Source: Clostridium beijerinckii HUN142 | Lineage (GTDB): Bacteria; Bacillota; Clostridia; Clostridiales; Clostridiaceae | Assembly: GCF_000621745.1 (NCBI RefSeq) | Contig: NZ_JHXK01000005.1 | Span: 248,001 to 312,000, forward strand | DNA length: 64,000 nt | Direction of reading: 5' to 3' | Part shown: piece by piece, positions 38,441 through 48,554 of the stretch | How positions within the stretch are numbered: the first letter of the stretch is position 1 | How the letters are laid out: every line of letters starts with the position of its first letter | Program-made: the position numbers and the translations under genes | Notes under the pieces: generated by a model | What the model was told of the DNA's origin: nothing | Database searches by the model: none | What the model saw: the letters and a program-made list of their open reading frames with translations, nothing else

Positions 38441-39163
38441 TTATAAAACTTTTGATAAAAAGTCTATTGTACGTGGGTTTTTAGGATTTTTAAATACTTC
38501 TTCTGGAGTTCCAGATTCTAATATTTTTCCTTCATCCATAAATAATATTCTATCTCCAACTTCTCTTGCAAATCCCATTTCATGTGTAACAACTACCATT
38601 GTCATACCTTCCTTTGCAAGATCCTTCATAACATTTAGAACTTCTCCAACCATTTCAGGATCTAAAGCAGATGTTGGTTCGTCAAATAACATAACATCTG
38701 GCTGCATAGCTAGAGCTCTAGCTATTGCAATTCTTTGCTTTTGTCCACCTGATAATGATGATGGGTACGCATTTATTTTATCTATCAATCCAACCTTTTT
38801 CAATAAGTTTTCTGCTATATCCTTAGCTTCTTCTTTGGAGATTCCTTTTACTTTCATAGGAGCTAAACATATATTTTCACATACTGTTTTATGTGGAAAT
38901 AAATTGAATTGTTGGAATACCATTCCCATCTTTTCTCTCATTTTATCTATATTAGTTGCTTTTGATGTTATATCTTTATCTTCAAAAGTAATTTGTCCAG
39001 ATGTAGGAGTTTCTAATAAATTAAGACATCTTAAGAATGTACTTTTTCCTGAACCAGAAGGTCCAATTACAACTACAACTTCTCCCTTGCTGATGTGTTC
39101 ATCTATTCCTTTTAACACCTCATTTTTCCCGAAGCTTTTATGTAAATTTTTAACGTATATCAC
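38441..39163 (-). CDS. glnQ: Polar amino acid ABC transporter ATP-binding protein
   Basis: 240 aa cytoplasmic ATPase of the GlnQ/HisP family that powers amino acid import. Walker [10 protein letters not shown] near 33, Q-loop [14 protein letters not shown] near 85, signature [17 protein letters not shown] near 135, Walker [15 protein letters not shown] near 157 and H-loop [14 protein letters not shown] near 192. Start is GTG at 39163 with AAGGAGG about 10 bases upstream. It overlaps the permease gene by 14 bases, so the two are translationally linked. The symbol denotes family only; the amino acid carried is not known. Confidence 0.94.
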   Translation of the reverse strand: MIYVKNLHKSFGKNEVLKGIDEHISKGEVVVVIGPSGSGKSTFLRCLNLLETPTSGQITFEDKDITSKATNIDKMREKMGMVFQQFNLFPHKTVCENICLAPMKVKGISKEEAKDIAENLLKKVGLIDKINAYPSSLSGGQKQRIAIARALAMQPDVMLFDEPTSALDPEMVGEVLNVMKDLAKEGMTMVVVTHEMGFAREVGDRILFMDEGKILESGTPEEVFKNPKNPRTIDFLSKVL

Positions 39164-39809
39164 TTGCCTTCATCCTCCTTTCAACATAACCTAAACATCT
39201 TGTCAAAGTGAAAGTTAAAATAAAGTAAACTACTGCTGCTACAATTATTGGTTCTAAACCTAAAGCCGTATTTCCTCTTACAATACTTGCATTGTACATA
39301 AGTTCTGCAACACCTATAACAGAAACCATTGATGATTCTTTTATTACAGAAATAAATTCATTTCCAAGAGCAGGCAATATATTCTTAAATGCCTGTGGTA
39401 TTATAACATGCACCATTGCTAACCCTTGATTCATTCCTAAACTTCTAGCTGCTTCCATTTGACCTTTGTCCACTGCTTCGATTCCAGCTCTTATTATTTC
39501 AGATATATATGCTGCTGAATTTAATGCTAAAGCTACTGATCCAACAATCATATCAGGCATATCTATTCCTATAAGCTTAGGTAATCCTATATAGATTATA
39601 TAGATTTGAACTAGAAGTGGAGTACCTCTTACAAATTCTACATAAGCTGTTGCTATATAACTTATCGGCTTAAATTTCGAACGCCTTAAAAGAGTTAATG
39701 CAAGGCCTAAAACCGTACCGCATAGCACTGCAAAAAACGCTAATACAATAGTAATTTCCGCACCTTTTAAATAATATTCAGAGTATTTTCCTAAAAATGT
39801 AAAATTCAA
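39150..39809 (-). CDS. Polar amino acid ABC transporter permease
   Basis: 219 aa integral membrane component of the HisMQ type. TM helices lie at about 18-40, 55-78, 85-105 and 182-205. The cytoplasmic EAA loop ([23 protein letters not shown]) near 125-150 contacts the ATPase. Start is TTG at 39809 with GAGGG 6 bases upstream (AGGAGGGA); there is no better in-frame ATG. Only one permease gene is present, so it probably forms a homodimer. It is followed directly by the ATPase gene. The binding protein gene lies 656 bases upstream. Confidence 0.93.
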   Translation of the reverse strand: MNFTFLGKYSEYYLKGAEITIVLAFFAVLCGTVLGLALTLLRRSKFKPISYIATAYVEFVRGTPLLVQIYIIYIGLPKLIGIDMPDMIVGSVALALNSAAYISEIIRAGIEAVDKGQMEAARSLGMNQGLAMVHVIIPQAFKNILPALGNEFISVIKESSMVSVIGVAELMYNASIVRGNTALGLEPIIVAAVVYFILTFTLTRCLGYVERRMKASDIR

Positions 39810-40465
39810 TTTTTTCCCTCCTAGTTCTTTATCTGATATCTAGCCACTGTAACACTCTCACAATATATGAAACGCCTTTTCCTAGAGTCATATGAGTAAG
39901 CGATTCACACAAAATCATTGATTTAGGTTCTCTGCTCAAGCGAGAGATAACAGTGACAAGACCCTACATAAGTTCAACTAAGATTCAGCTAAGGACTAAC
40001 CCCTATCTGAATCAAGTTTCACTTAATAATACACATATAATAAAATAATCACTAATTTTTAATTATAAGACATTATTTGATAATTTTCAACTGTTGTTAA
40101 TTTCCAATACTAAAGTAATTTTAAATATCTAATACTCAAAAAAATAACAAGCTATGATGTAAGTATATTTGCATTCCACTATACCGGTATGTATTACCTC
40201 ATAGTTTCTATATGCTAAAAACTTTCATTACTTAATACAAGGTAAAACTTTTCAAGTGAAGATTTCCTTATCACCTGATTTCAGTTAAACTTATACCCAC
40301 AAGGGATACAAAGTGATTTTAAATTATTGCAATATAACTTCTAAGATTTTAACTAATTCTCATAGAGGAGTAAATCACATTCTTTAAATTCACCTTGTCA
40401 ATAACAAAATATACACTACATCTCTAACTCGTTATTTTCTATCGTATTTCTTAGTGTCAATAATA
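39810..40465. other. Large gene-free gap inside the amino acid ABC transporter locus
   Basis: 656 bases between binding-protein gene and permease gene. No supported frame. I looked for T-box (no TGGNACCGCG-type stretch on the minus strand) and lysine riboswitch motifs and found none. Visible items are AGTAAGCGATTCAC at 39896-39909 (the same 14 bases occur inverted near 46905), an inverted pair CTCGCTTGAGCAGAG-like near 39930-39947, and GTGAAGATTTCCTTATCACC near 40258. Either the genes have separate promoters or this holds an unidentified leader RNA. Confidence 0.5.
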
Positions 40466-41299
40466 CTAATCTACTAGTTTATTTGCATCTAACACAAACT
40501 GCTTTATCTTATCTTCATCTTTTAATCTCTTTATTGTCTTATTAACTTGGTCTGCTAATTCAGTTGAACCTTTTTTCATAGCTATAGCAGATCCGCCGTC
40601 TGGATCTTTAACTTCTAATTTATCTGCAATTGCTATGCCTTCATTCTTGGCAACATTTATTTGAGCAACTGGTTGTTCAGCTAAAACAGCATCAACTTTA
40701 TTATTTTTTAAATCTAATATTAAATCAGTAACTTTGTCCAATGATTTAATATTTGCTGCATCGAAGTTATCCTTTGCTATACCTTCTTGTATAGAACCTT
40801 TTTGTACTCCAATTTTCTTTCCTTTTAAATCTTCCATTTTAGTTATTCCAGCTTCATCACCTGATCTAAGTACAAATCTATGTGTTGCAGTATAATATAT
40901 GTCTGAGAAATCTGCATTCTGTTTTCTTTCATCTGTTGGAGTCATACCTGCAAATACCATATCTATTTTATCTGATTGAAGTGCTACTAGCAATCCATCA
41001 AAAGCCATGTCTTTTATTTCAAGTTCTACTCCTAAATCTTTTGCAATTTCTTTTGCCATTTCAATATCAAATCCAACTATTTGATCTTTTCCGTCTACTT
41101 CTTTATGGAATTCATATGGTGGATAATCTGCACTTGTTCCAATTACAAGTTTACCTTTTGATTTTATTGCCTGTAATGCTGAAGCATTACTACTTGTATT
41201 TTCTTTGTTTCCAGTACTGCTTCCACAGCCTACCATACCTATTGCAATAGCTGATGCTGCTGCAATAGCAACTAATTTTTTCACTATACCAACTTTCAT
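40466..41299 (-). CDS. Polar amino acid-binding lipoprotein of an ABC transporter
   Basis: 277 aa extracytoplasmic solute-binding protein, SBP_bac_3 type. Lipoprotein signal (KKLVAIAAASAIAIGMVGC) with Cys at about 25 for lipid attachment. The fold motifs are KGKLVIGTSADYPPYEFH near 48, GFDIEMAKEIAKDLGVELE near 75, DGLLVALQSDKIDMVFAGMTPTDERK near 100, and GKKIGVQKGSIQEGI near 165. Arg in TDERK is the usual contact to the amino acid carboxylate. GGAGGTATT lies before the ATG. Similar throughout to the lipoprotein at 62497. The ligand may be basic or polar amino acids, but this is not certain. Confidence 0.94.
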   Translation of the reverse strand: MKVGIVKKLVAIAAASAIAIGMVGCGSSTGNKENTSSNASALQAIKSKGKLVIGTSADYPPYEFHKEVDGKDQIVGFDIEMAKEIAKDLGVELEIKDMAFDGLLVALQSDKIDMVFAGMTPTDERKQNADFSDIYYTATHRFVLRSGDEAGITKMEDLKGKKIGVQKGSIQEGIAKDNFDAANIKSLDKVTDLILDLKNNKVDAVLAEQPVAQINVAKNEGIAIADKLEVKDPDGGSAIAMKKGSTELADQVNKTIKRLKDEDKIKQFVLDANKLVD

Positions 41300-41665
41300 T
41301 TATTAATACCTCCAAAAATTTTCTCTAATAACGATAGCATAATTATACACACTTTTTCATATTTACTCAATAGTAATATGATAAAAAATTTTAATTATTA
41401 TTCATTAAAATTAAATTTACCTTCACTAGTTATTATATATTTAAATATATATTTTATGTATTAGAAATAGTTGTATATATTATTATTATAAGTCGTACAA
41501 GCTTATTTCAAGCTTTATTTAACCTATTTTAAAATTCCAAAAGAATTTTATTTAATATTTCTATATATTTCTATAATTTTAAAGTTATGAAATTTTATTC
41601 TTATTAAATTTATATTATAATTTTTCACTTTGCATACTTTATGAAAAATTATTCACATAATAAAT
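41300..41665. other. Gene-free AT-rich spacer
   Basis: About 365 bases upstream of the binding-lipoprotein gene. It is very AT-rich, with its promoter presumably near the gene (GGAGGT ribosome site at about 41306). No frame, riboswitch or repeat could be recognised. Confidence 0.45.
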
Positions 41666-41712
41666 ATAAGTAGCACTACTATGCAAATCATATTATTAGT
41701 GCTACTTATTCG
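41660..41712 (-). terminator. Terminator of helD
   Basis: ATAAGTAGCACTA (41666-41678) pairs perfectly with TAGTGCTACTTAT (41697-41709) around an 18-base loop. It is 27 bases past the helD stop, with a weak T-rich tail on the minus strand. Confidence 0.78.
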
Positions 41713-41738
41713 TTATTTAAAATTTGCTATTTAATTTA

Positions 41739-43913
41739 TTACATTATATACTTAACTACAGATAATCTGTGTAATGCTCTAGTACACATTATATACTTAA
41801 CTAGTGATTCAATTCTCTCATTTTCTACTATTATAACCCCATCAAATTCTAAGCCTTTTGCTAAATAAGCTGGTATGAGTATTTTTCCGCCCTTGTATAG
41901 AATATCATCATTATCCAAACTTTGTATATTAATCTTTTCTTTAATAATATGAGATAATTTACTTAATTCATTTTTATCTTTGAAAATTACCGCAATATTC
42001 TCATATCCTTCTTCTTCATAATCTTCAATTAATGATATTATTGTATCAACAAATTCCTCATCGTCGGAAACCTCTTCTTCAATGACAGCTTCTCCTTTTC
42101 TAACTAAAGGAACAATTTTATATTTATCTAAGAACTTATTTGAGTATTCCATTATTTCTTGAGTAGATCTATAACTCTTATTTAACTCATACTTTGTAAT
42201 TTCTACATTAAGATCTTTAAATACTTCCTCGAGATTAAGCATTGCAGGCTCTTCACTAGTTGTAATCAATCTCTGATTTGAATCACCAACAATTGTATAA
42301 CTCTTACAACCCGTTATTTCTTTAATTATTTCAAATTGGATAAAACTATAATCTTGTGCTTCATCAATTACAATATGTTTTATCTCATTTTCTACTTTTA
42401 TTCCTTTTAATTTAATCATTAAATAAAGTATGCCAGATAAATCCATATAACTTAGTTTCCCTTTATTTTCGCTTAAAGCTTCATTATATAGATTATCTAA
42501 ATCATTGATGTACTCTTTATCACTCTCTAAATTAATGATTTTCTTATAAATATCTATTACTGGTTCATGCTTAATCCAGGCAGCTAATTCATCACGAGAT
42601 TTCATAACTGCTTTTATAAGATTTCTTATTTTAATTCTTCTTAAATATTCTAGATTACTTCTTTCCATTTCACGTTCTTTTTCTGATAAACTGCCAATCT
42701 TTTCTTTAAACTCAGTATTTATTTTATAAAATTCTTCATCTCTCTTATCTTTTATTTTAGATATTAGTATTCTTTTTATTTTCTCACTTCTTCTAAATAA
42801 AGGCATATCCTTATAATAATTTGTAAATAGCTCCTCTATTTCTTGAATTGTGACGATCTCTTCTTCCTTAAATTTAATTGCTTGTATCTTAAAATATTCT
42901 TTATTTAAAATTTCTAAATTAGAATTCAATAAATCAACAAACTTCTTAGAACTCTTATATCTATATTCTTCTAAGGCGTCATCATTTCCATTCATGACAT
43001 CTTCAATATAGCTGCCGAAGCTCTTTATATTTTCATATTTCAAATGAATTTCTTTTTTCGCAAAACCTTCAAAAGTTGTTTGCTTAATATTGCTTTCTCC
43101 AAGTGAAGGCAATACTTGAGCTATATAATCCATAAAAATATCATTAGGTCCAAAAATTAATACTTTATCTCCAAATTGCTTTCTAAAATTGTATAGTAAA
43201 TAAGATATTCTATGAAGCGCAATAGTTGTCTTTCCAGAACCAGCAACTCCATTTACAACAACTATTTTATTTCTATCTTCTCTTATAATTTCATCTTGTT
43301 CCTTCTGAATAGTCATTACTATATCTTTCAATTTATCCGATGAATTGTCTGTTAGAACCATTTGTAGTATTTCATCTTTAACATCTATAGCTGAGTCGAA
43401 TACTCCTTTTAACTGACCTTTCTTAATTACAAGTTGTTTTCTTGATAATATATCTGCTTCTATTTCTCCTGAAGGTGGATTATAACTAGCTCTGCCAAGA
43501 GTCCCCTTATAAAAAAGTGATGCAATTGGTGCTCTCCAATCAACAATTAGTGGTTCAAAACTATTTTCTAGTGTTAATCCATATCTACCTACATAAATTT
43601 CTTCTGGAATGTCTTCTCCTTCTTTAAAGGAAACCTTTCCGAAATAAGGTATCTCTTTAAGCTTTGTAAATTCCATAAGCCTTTTATCAATTGTCCTATA
43701 AGCTTCTTCTTTAACATAATTTTCATGATCAAAATAATCTATAATTTGGTCTTCATCATCTTTATATTCTTCAACGTATTTCTTTCTAGCTTCAAGAATA
43801 TAGTTTGTAACATTCTTTCTTTTTTCTAGATACTTTAAAATCTCTTTATTTAAAATCTCTAAGATTTCATTTAGCTTTTCTTCTTCTCTTATAAAATCTA
43901 CTTGTTTACTCAA
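41739..43913 (-). CDS. helD: RNA polymerase recycling motor HelD (UvrD-like helicase)
   Basis: 724 aa. Superfamily 1 helicase-like ATPase; known HelD proteins of Gram-positives bind RNA polymerase and release stalled enzyme from DNA. An N-terminal coiled-coil arm (1-70) is followed by a conserved block YVGRYGLTLENSFEPLIVDWRAPIASLFY (115-145) specific to this family. Walker A VVNGVAGSGKTTIALHR lies near 221, a long helical insertion at about 300-480, Walker B IVIDEAQDYSFIQFEII near 515, and the C-terminal helicase motifs DSNQRLITT, LNKSYRSTQEI and a final RALHRLSVVKY. Start is TTG at 43913 with GGGGG 8 bases upstream. Full length. Confidence 0.9.
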   Translation of the reverse strand: MSKQVDFIREEEKLNEILEILNKEILKYLEKRKNVTNYILEARKKYVEEYKDDEDQIIDYFDHENYVKEEAYRTIDKRLMEFTKLKEIPYFGKVSFKEGEDIPEEIYVGRYGLTLENSFEPLIVDWRAPIASLFYKGTLGRASYNPPSGEIEADILSRKQLVIKKGQLKGVFDSAIDVKDEILQMVLTDNSSDKLKDIVMTIQKEQDEIIREDRNKIVVVNGVAGSGKTTIALHRISYLLYNFRKQFGDKVLIFGPNDIFMDYIAQVLPSLGESNIKQTTFEGFAKKEIHLKYENIKSFGSYIEDVMNGNDDALEEYRYKSSKKFVDLLNSNLEILNKEYFKIQAIKFKEEEIVTIQEIEELFTNYYKDMPLFRRSEKIKRILISKIKDKRDEEFYKINTEFKEKIGSLSEKEREMERSNLEYLRRIKIRNLIKAVMKSRDELAAWIKHEPVIDIYKKIINLESDKEYINDLDNLYNEALSENKGKLSYMDLSGILYLMIKLKGIKVENEIKHIVIDEAQDYSFIQFEIIKEITGCKSYTIVGDSNQRLITTSEEPAMLNLEEVFKDLNVEITKYELNKSYRSTQEIMEYSNKFLDKYKIVPLVRKGEAVIEEEVSDDEEFVDTIISLIEDYEEEGYENIAVIFKDKNELSKLSHIIKEKINIQSLDNDDILYKGGKILIPAYLAKGLEFDGVIIVENERIESLVKYIMCTRALHRLSVVKYIM

Positions 43914-44294
43914 TATTACGACCCCCTTAGATCACTAGATAGTTAATTTATCACATTACAAGATCATATAAAATAATTAACCATCAATAACTATTTTTTT
44001 ATTTCTTCCTGTGAAATATTATTATATACTTATAGCAATATTTTTACACAAGTTCCATCAATTTTGTATTGTTAATTATACATTATAAACTATAAAATGC
44101 ACAATGTATGGCTAAAAACTCTTTTTGGTTTTATTCCTCCATTGTGCATTAAATGCTATATTTACATTTTTTATAGTTAGCTATTTTTAATATATATTAC
44201 AATTGAGTTTCTACACCTTAATACTAGTTAGTTACTTAACTTGCTAGATTTCTATATAAACTTATTGTTGCGCATATATACTATATTGGTCTGC
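43914..44294. other. Gene-free spacer with AATGCACAATG hairpin
   Basis: 381 bases between helD and ftsH. Contains AATGCACAATG (44096-44106) and its exact inverse CATTGTGCATT (44140-44150) around a 33-base loop. The same palindromic core forms the hairpin at 53973-54017. It may terminate ftsH transcripts, about 150 bases past the stop. No frame is credible. Confidence 0.55.
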
Positions 44295-46427
44295 TTAAAT
44301 ATTATTACTTTCAGAATCTTTCTTATCAGATCCATCTTCTTTAGATATAGGTCTATCATCAGTCATATTTTCAGCCGCACCCTCTGCTTTAGCTTCACTT
44401 TCCATAATAACAGAAGTTTGATCATTTATTATTAATTCTGATTTAAATGCGTCTTGAGAATCTCTTTCTGACCTTTCAGGCTTATCATCTATAACAATAT
44501 CTAAAGAGTGCTTTTTAGCTCTTCTTTCTGCTAACTCTTTCACTCTTTTTTCATTCTCTGATTTTTCTTTTTCTTTTTCTTCCTTCTTTTCAGGATATTT
44601 TTCATAAACTAAATCGAAGAATTCTTCTCCAAATATTGTTTCTTTCTCTAAAAGTACTTCTGAAATTTTATCTAGTAAATCTCTATTATCTCGAAGAATT
44701 TGTCTAGCATTTTCATGTGCAAGCCTTATTATCCTTAGTGTTTCTTCATCCAAAATAGTCGAAGTCTCTTCACTACAGTTTCTGACAGCTCTACCATCCA
44801 GATATCTATTCTGTACTGATTCTAAAGCCATCATATCAAATCTATCACTCATTCCATAAATCGAAACCATGCTTCTAGCCTGCTGAGTGGCTCTCTCTAT
44901 ATCATTTGATGCTCCTGTAGAAACTAAATCAAATACTTCCTCTTCAGCAGATCTACCACCAAGCATTACAGTAATTTGATTTATTAATTCTTCTTTTGAT
45001 GTTAAATACTTTTCTTCTTCTGGTAATTGCATAGTATAGCCTAATGCTCCCATAGTTCTAGGTACTATTGTTATTTTATGTACAGGATCCGCTCCTTTAA
45101 GCATCGCTGCAACAAGTGCATGCCCAACTTCATGGAATGCAACAACTTCTCTTTCCTTAGGTGATAAAATTCTATCTTTCTTTTCTTTACCTGCAATTAT
45201 AACCTCAACAGCTTCTCTTAAATCCTCTTGAAGAACTGTTTTTCTTCTTCTTCTTACAGCTCTCAAAGCACCTTCATTTATGATATTCGCAAGATCAGCT
45301 CCTACAGCTCCAGGGGTACTCTTAGCTATTTCAGCTAAATCTACATCTGGCCCTAGCATTACACTCTTTGCATGAACATGAAGTATAGCTTCTCTTCCTT
45401 TAAAGTCTGGTCTATCAACTATAACTCTTCTATCAAATCTACCTGGCCTTAAAAGCGCCTTATCAAGTATTTCTGGTCTATTTGTAGCTCCAAGTAAAAC
45501 TACACCTTTAGATGAATCAAATCCATCCATTTCAGAAAGCAATTGATTTAGAGTTTGTTCTCTTTCATCGTTACTTTGCATCTGATTATCTCTGCTCTTA
45601 CCAATTGCATCAATTTCATCTATAAAAATGATACATGGAGCTTTAGCTACTGCATCTTTGAATAACTCTCTTACTCTTGATGCTCCAACTCCAACGAACA
45701 TTTCAACAAAACTTGAACCTGAAAGTGAGAAAAATGGAACTCTTGCTTCTCCTGCAACTGCTTTTGCAATAAGGGTTTTCCCTGTTCCTGGAGGTCCTAC
45801 AAGTAAAACACCTTTAGGTAATTTAGCTCCAATTTCAGTATATTTGGCTGGCGCATTTAAGAAATCTATTACTTCTTTTAAAGATTCTTTAGCTTCTTCC
45901 TGACCTGCTACATCATCAAAAGTAACTTTTATTTCACTTTCCATATAAACCTTAGCGTTGTTTTTGCCGATGCCCATGACACCGCCTCCGCCTCCGCCCA
46001 TCTTAGAGAACAAAAATCTCCACATAAAGAATATAAGCACCATAGGCAATATCCATGTAAGTAGAATATTCATCATTGGTGATTCTTTAGGATTTTTACC
46101 TGTAAAATCAACTCCGGCTGCATTAAGCTTAGTTATTAATGTTTCATCATTTACATTTGCTGTATATAAGGTCTTTCCTTTATATTCTTCATTATCCTCA
46201 CTTGGTGTTATTAATAAGTTTTCACTAGTTATAACTACCTTTGAAATTTCCTTATTATCTAATAAAGTTAAGAACTCATTATAGTTAATTTCTTTCGTTG
46301 TAGCTGTATCTTTTGCATAATTAAACGCCATTAAAAACGCAAAAGCTATTAAAAAATAAGTAATTGCTACAGTAAAAGAATTCTTATTTTTATTATTCTT
46401 TTTGTTACCATTATTATTATTCTGCAT
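44295..46427 (-). CDS. ftsH: ATP-dependent zinc metalloprotease FtsH
   Basis: 710 aa membrane-anchored AAA protease that degrades damaged membrane proteins and short-lived regulators. TM1 at about 19-38, extracellular loop, TM2 at about 118-140, then the glycine-rich stretch [14 protein letters not shown] module: Walker A GPPGTGKT near 215, Walker [12 protein letters not shown] near 270, pore motif FVG ([14 protein letters not shown]) and the second region of homology [20 protein letters not shown]. Peptidase: zinc motif HEVGH near 430 and LGGRSAEE near 500. The C-terminal 110 residues are a charged tail, longer than in E. coli FtsH. GGGAAGGTGA precedes the ATG. Confidence 0.97.
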   Translation of the reverse strand: MQNNNNGNKKNNKNKNSFTVAITYFLIAFAFLMAFNYAKDTATTKEINYNEFLTLLDNKEISKVVITSENLLITPSEDNEEYKGKTLYTANVNDETLITKLNAAGVDFTGKNPKESPMMNILLTWILPMVLIFFMWRFLFSKMGGGGGGVMGIGKNNAKVYMESEIKVTFDDVAGQEEAKESLKEVIDFLNAPAKYTEIGAKLPKGVLLVGPPGTGKTLIAKAVAGEARVPFFSLSGSSFVEMFVGVGASRVRELFKDAVAKAPCIIFIDEIDAIGKSRDNQMQSNDEREQTLNQLLSEMDGFDSSKGVVLLGATNRPEILDKALLRPGRFDRRVIVDRPDFKGREAILHVHAKSVMLGPDVDLAEIAKSTPGAVGADLANIINEGALRAVRRRRKTVLQEDLREAVEVIIAGKEKKDRILSPKEREVVAFHEVGHALVAAMLKGADPVHKITIVPRTMGALGYTMQLPEEEKYLTSKEELINQITVMLGGRSAEEEVFDLVSTGASNDIERATQQARSMVSIYGMSDRFDMMALESVQNRYLDGRAVRNCSEETSTILDEETLRIIRLAHENARQILRDNRDLLDKISEVLLEKETIFGEEFFDLVYEKYPEKKEEKEKEKSENEKRVKELAERRAKKHSLDIVIDDKPERSERDSQDAFKSELIINDQTSVIMESEAKAEGAAENMTDDRPISKEDGSDKKDSESNNI

Positions 46428-46643
46428 CTAATCACCTTCCCATTATATTTATTAATCCTTATGTCTAATACTGCAATACTTCTACATTCATCAATTCCTT
46501 TAGTGATTATAATATTAGTAACACAATTCCAGACAATATAACATTTCATTACCTTTTATTTTTTATTGCAAGTTAAACTCAACTTCAATTATATCTGAAT
46601 TGGTTTTAACTTTACGCTTTGATAATATTCATCGATTAGATTA

Positions 46644-46865
46644 TTATTTCCACATATCTTTCATTTCATCTTCTATTTGTTTTTTACGAATTTCTGTGAA
46701 CTTTTTATCTACTTCAAAATATTTATCATCTATATTAATTAAAATATCTCCTTCTTTAAACTCCCCTTTAACATTACTAATAGATATTTTATCTATATCT
46801 GCATTTTCCTTTTCAATTATAACATACTTCCCTTCCACTCTATCTATTATATACTTTTCACTCAC
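46644..46865 (-). CDS. DUF3006 family small protein
   Basis: 73 aa. Starts MSEKYIIDRVEGKYVIIE, the conserved opening of DUF3006 proteins, with a beta-rich fold to residue 50 (GEFKEGDILINIDDKYFEV) and a C-terminal helix rich in Lys and Glu. No signal peptide. DUF3006 genes often accompany secreted nuclease or competence-like beta-lactamase genes, but here it lies between ftsH and a signal peptidase gene. Function unknown. AAAAGAGGATGTTAAG provides a ribosome site. Confidence 0.85.
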   Translation of the reverse strand: MSEKYIIDRVEGKYVIIEKENADIDKISISNVKGEFKEGDILINIDDKYFEVDKKFTEIRKKQIEDEMKDMWK

Positions 46866-46998
46866 TTAACATCCTCTTTTCATAGTATAAATTAATTCCA
46901 AGAATAGTGAATCGCTTACTTAGAGAGCGAACGCAAGTCAGTTTTCCTCTGATCTCCTAAATTATACATTATATCCAGCAAAATATCATCAATAACTC

Positions 46999-47664
46999 TT
47001 AATTTAAGCTTCCGAAATCTTTAAATGGATAGAATTTCAATACAGCTCTTCCTTGTATATTTGAAGCATCTATATATGGATTAATCCATCTTCTTGCATC
47101 ATTTGATCGGCTCCTATTATCTCCTAAAAAGAAAAATTTATTTTCAGGCACATCAAAAACGCCATCAAAATTCTCGTTATTTTTTACATAATCCTCTTTA
47201 ATATCTGATCCATTTACACTAACAATACCATCACGTATTTCAATATGATCTCCTGGAAGACCTATAACTCTTTTTATAAGCACCTGATCAAGCTCCTTTG
47301 AATAGAACACTGTTATATCTCCTCTATTAATTCTATTAGTGTTATAAATCTTGGTTACTATTAATTTATCACCAATATTTAAAGTAGGAACCATTGATTC
47401 GCTAGGTATATATACTGTATAAATCAAAAATTTATTTATCAAAAAAGCCATTCCTATAGCTGCTAGTATAGGAATTATCCACTCCCTAAAAAAGGTGCTT
47501 TCAAGTGAAAAACTTCCTATAATGCTTTTATTAGATAGCAATTCTTTATTCTCTTTTTCATTTAATTTTTTCTTCAAAAAATCTCTATCTGATTTATTAG
47601 TGATGTTCTCAGAACAATTTAAATCTATGTCCTTTGATTCCATTATATAATCATTTTCATTCAT
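46999..47664 (-). CDS. lepB: Signal peptidase I (first paralogue)
   Basis: 221 aa type I signal peptidase. It is anchored by one TM helix near 68-88 (WIIPILAAIGMAFLINKFLIY) with the catalytic domain outside. Catalytic Ser in PSESMVPTL near 96, catalytic Lys in LIKRVIGLPGDHIEI near 137 and the C-terminal box FFLGDNRSRSNDARRW. Compared with the second lepB, the cytosolic N-terminus is longer (about 65 residues, charged). GGGAGAAC lies before the ATG. It lies 85 bases downstream of the second lepB, probably in one operon. The abundant secreted wall proteins at the left of the window would be typical substrates. Confidence 0.95.
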   Translation of the reverse strand: MNENDYIMESKDIDLNCSENITNKSDRDFLKKKLNEKENKELLSNKSIIGSFSLESTFFREWIIPILAAIGMAFLINKFLIYTVYIPSESMVPTLNIGDKLIVTKIYNTNRINRGDITVFYSKELDQVLIKRVIGLPGDHIEIRDGIVSVNGSDIKEDYVKNNENFDGVFDVPENKFFFLGDNRSRSNDARRWINPYIDASNIQGRAVLKFYPFKDFGSLN

Positions 47665-47749
47665 TAAATGTTCTCCCTTTTTGCAAGATTCGTTTATCTA
47701 ATGCTGCATATTAAGTATTATTCACACTTTATAAAAATTTTAACTAATA

Positions 47750-48304
47750 TTATTTTAATATTTCAAAATCTTTTATAGGATAATACTTTATTTGAGCCTT
47801 CCCTTCTATATATGATTCATCAACGTAAGGATCTTTCCAATACCTAGAATCATCTGAATTTGCTCTATTATCTCCCAAGAAGAAATACTTATTATCTGGC
47901 ACTTTAAAAGCTCCATTATATATCTCATTATTTTTTACATAGTCTTCATTAAGCTCTTGACCATTTCTATAAACAATACCATTTTTGATTTCTATTGTAT
48001 CTCCTGGAAGTCCTATTAATCTTTTTATTAAAATTTCACCCTTAAACTCATCATTTTTAAATAATACAATGTCTCCTTCTTTTAAATTTTTAGGATTATG
48101 CACTCTAGTTACGATCAATCTGTCTTTAACTTCTAATGTTGGAATCATAGATCCACTTGTAATCCAAACACCATATCCCACAAAGTTCCATAATAGAAGC
48201 GCTATGCCAAGAATAACTGCAATATCAATTATCCATTCATTCAATATGGACTTCTTTTTTTCTTTTTTATCTGCTACAATTTCATCTTCGTTATTTTCTG
48301 CCAC
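47750..48304 (-). CDS. lepB: Signal peptidase I (second paralogue)
   Basis: 184 aa from GTG at 48304, because a strong GGAGGG (48316-48311) lies 6 bases upstream; the longer frame to 48334 would place that site inside the gene. TM helix near 31-53 (IAVILGIALLLWNFVGYGVWI), catalytic Ser in TSGSMIPTL near 59, Lys in LIKRLIGLPGDTIEI near 100 and the box FFLGDNRANSDDSRYW. Same fold and order as the neighbouring lepB. The two are clearly duplicates, with about half the residues identical by eye. Substrate preference may differ because the Ser-flanking residue is Gly here and Glu in the other. Confidence 0.94.
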   Translation of the reverse strand: MAENNEDEIVADKKEKKKSILNEWIIDIAVILGIALLLWNFVGYGVWITSGSMIPTLEVKDRLIVTRVHNPKNLKEGDIVLFKNDEFKGEILIKRLIGLPGDTIEIKNGIVYRNGQELNEDYVKNNEIYNGAFKVPDNKYFFLGDNRANSDDSRYWKDPYVDESYIEGKAQIKYYPIKDFEILK

Positions 48305-48455
48305 AATATTCCCTCCATGTCCCACATTACACATAAATTTTCATTAATACCCCATTTTTCATAACCCTCGATCATCTATTATTGTATGTTTTAATATACT
48401 ATTTTAGTATAACATATTTTACTATCTAAAATATTTATAGGATGTTAATTTTATA

Positions 48456-48492
48456 ACAAAAATATGCACCAATCTTAAAAATTAGTGCATAA
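48456..48492 (-). terminator. Terminator of lysA
   Basis: On the minus strand ATGCACTAAT (48490-48481) pairs with ATTGGTGCAT (48473-48464), including one G-U pair, followed by ATTTTTGTT. It lies about 60 bases past the lysA stop. Confidence 0.78.
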
Positions 48493-48554
48493 TCCTTTTA
48501 AGGAATCTATATATAATTTAAACTCTTACCTGAACATAGTCAATATACTTATAT

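Noticed and set aside
39810..40465. T-box or lysine riboswitch in the transporter gap
   Set aside because: Neither the T-box TGGNACCGCG region nor the L-box AGAGGTGC/GCCGAAG series could be found on either strand.
46367..46549. 60-codon minus-strand frame overlapping the start of ftsH
   Set aside because: It runs into the ftsH coding sequence in another frame and has no initiation signal.
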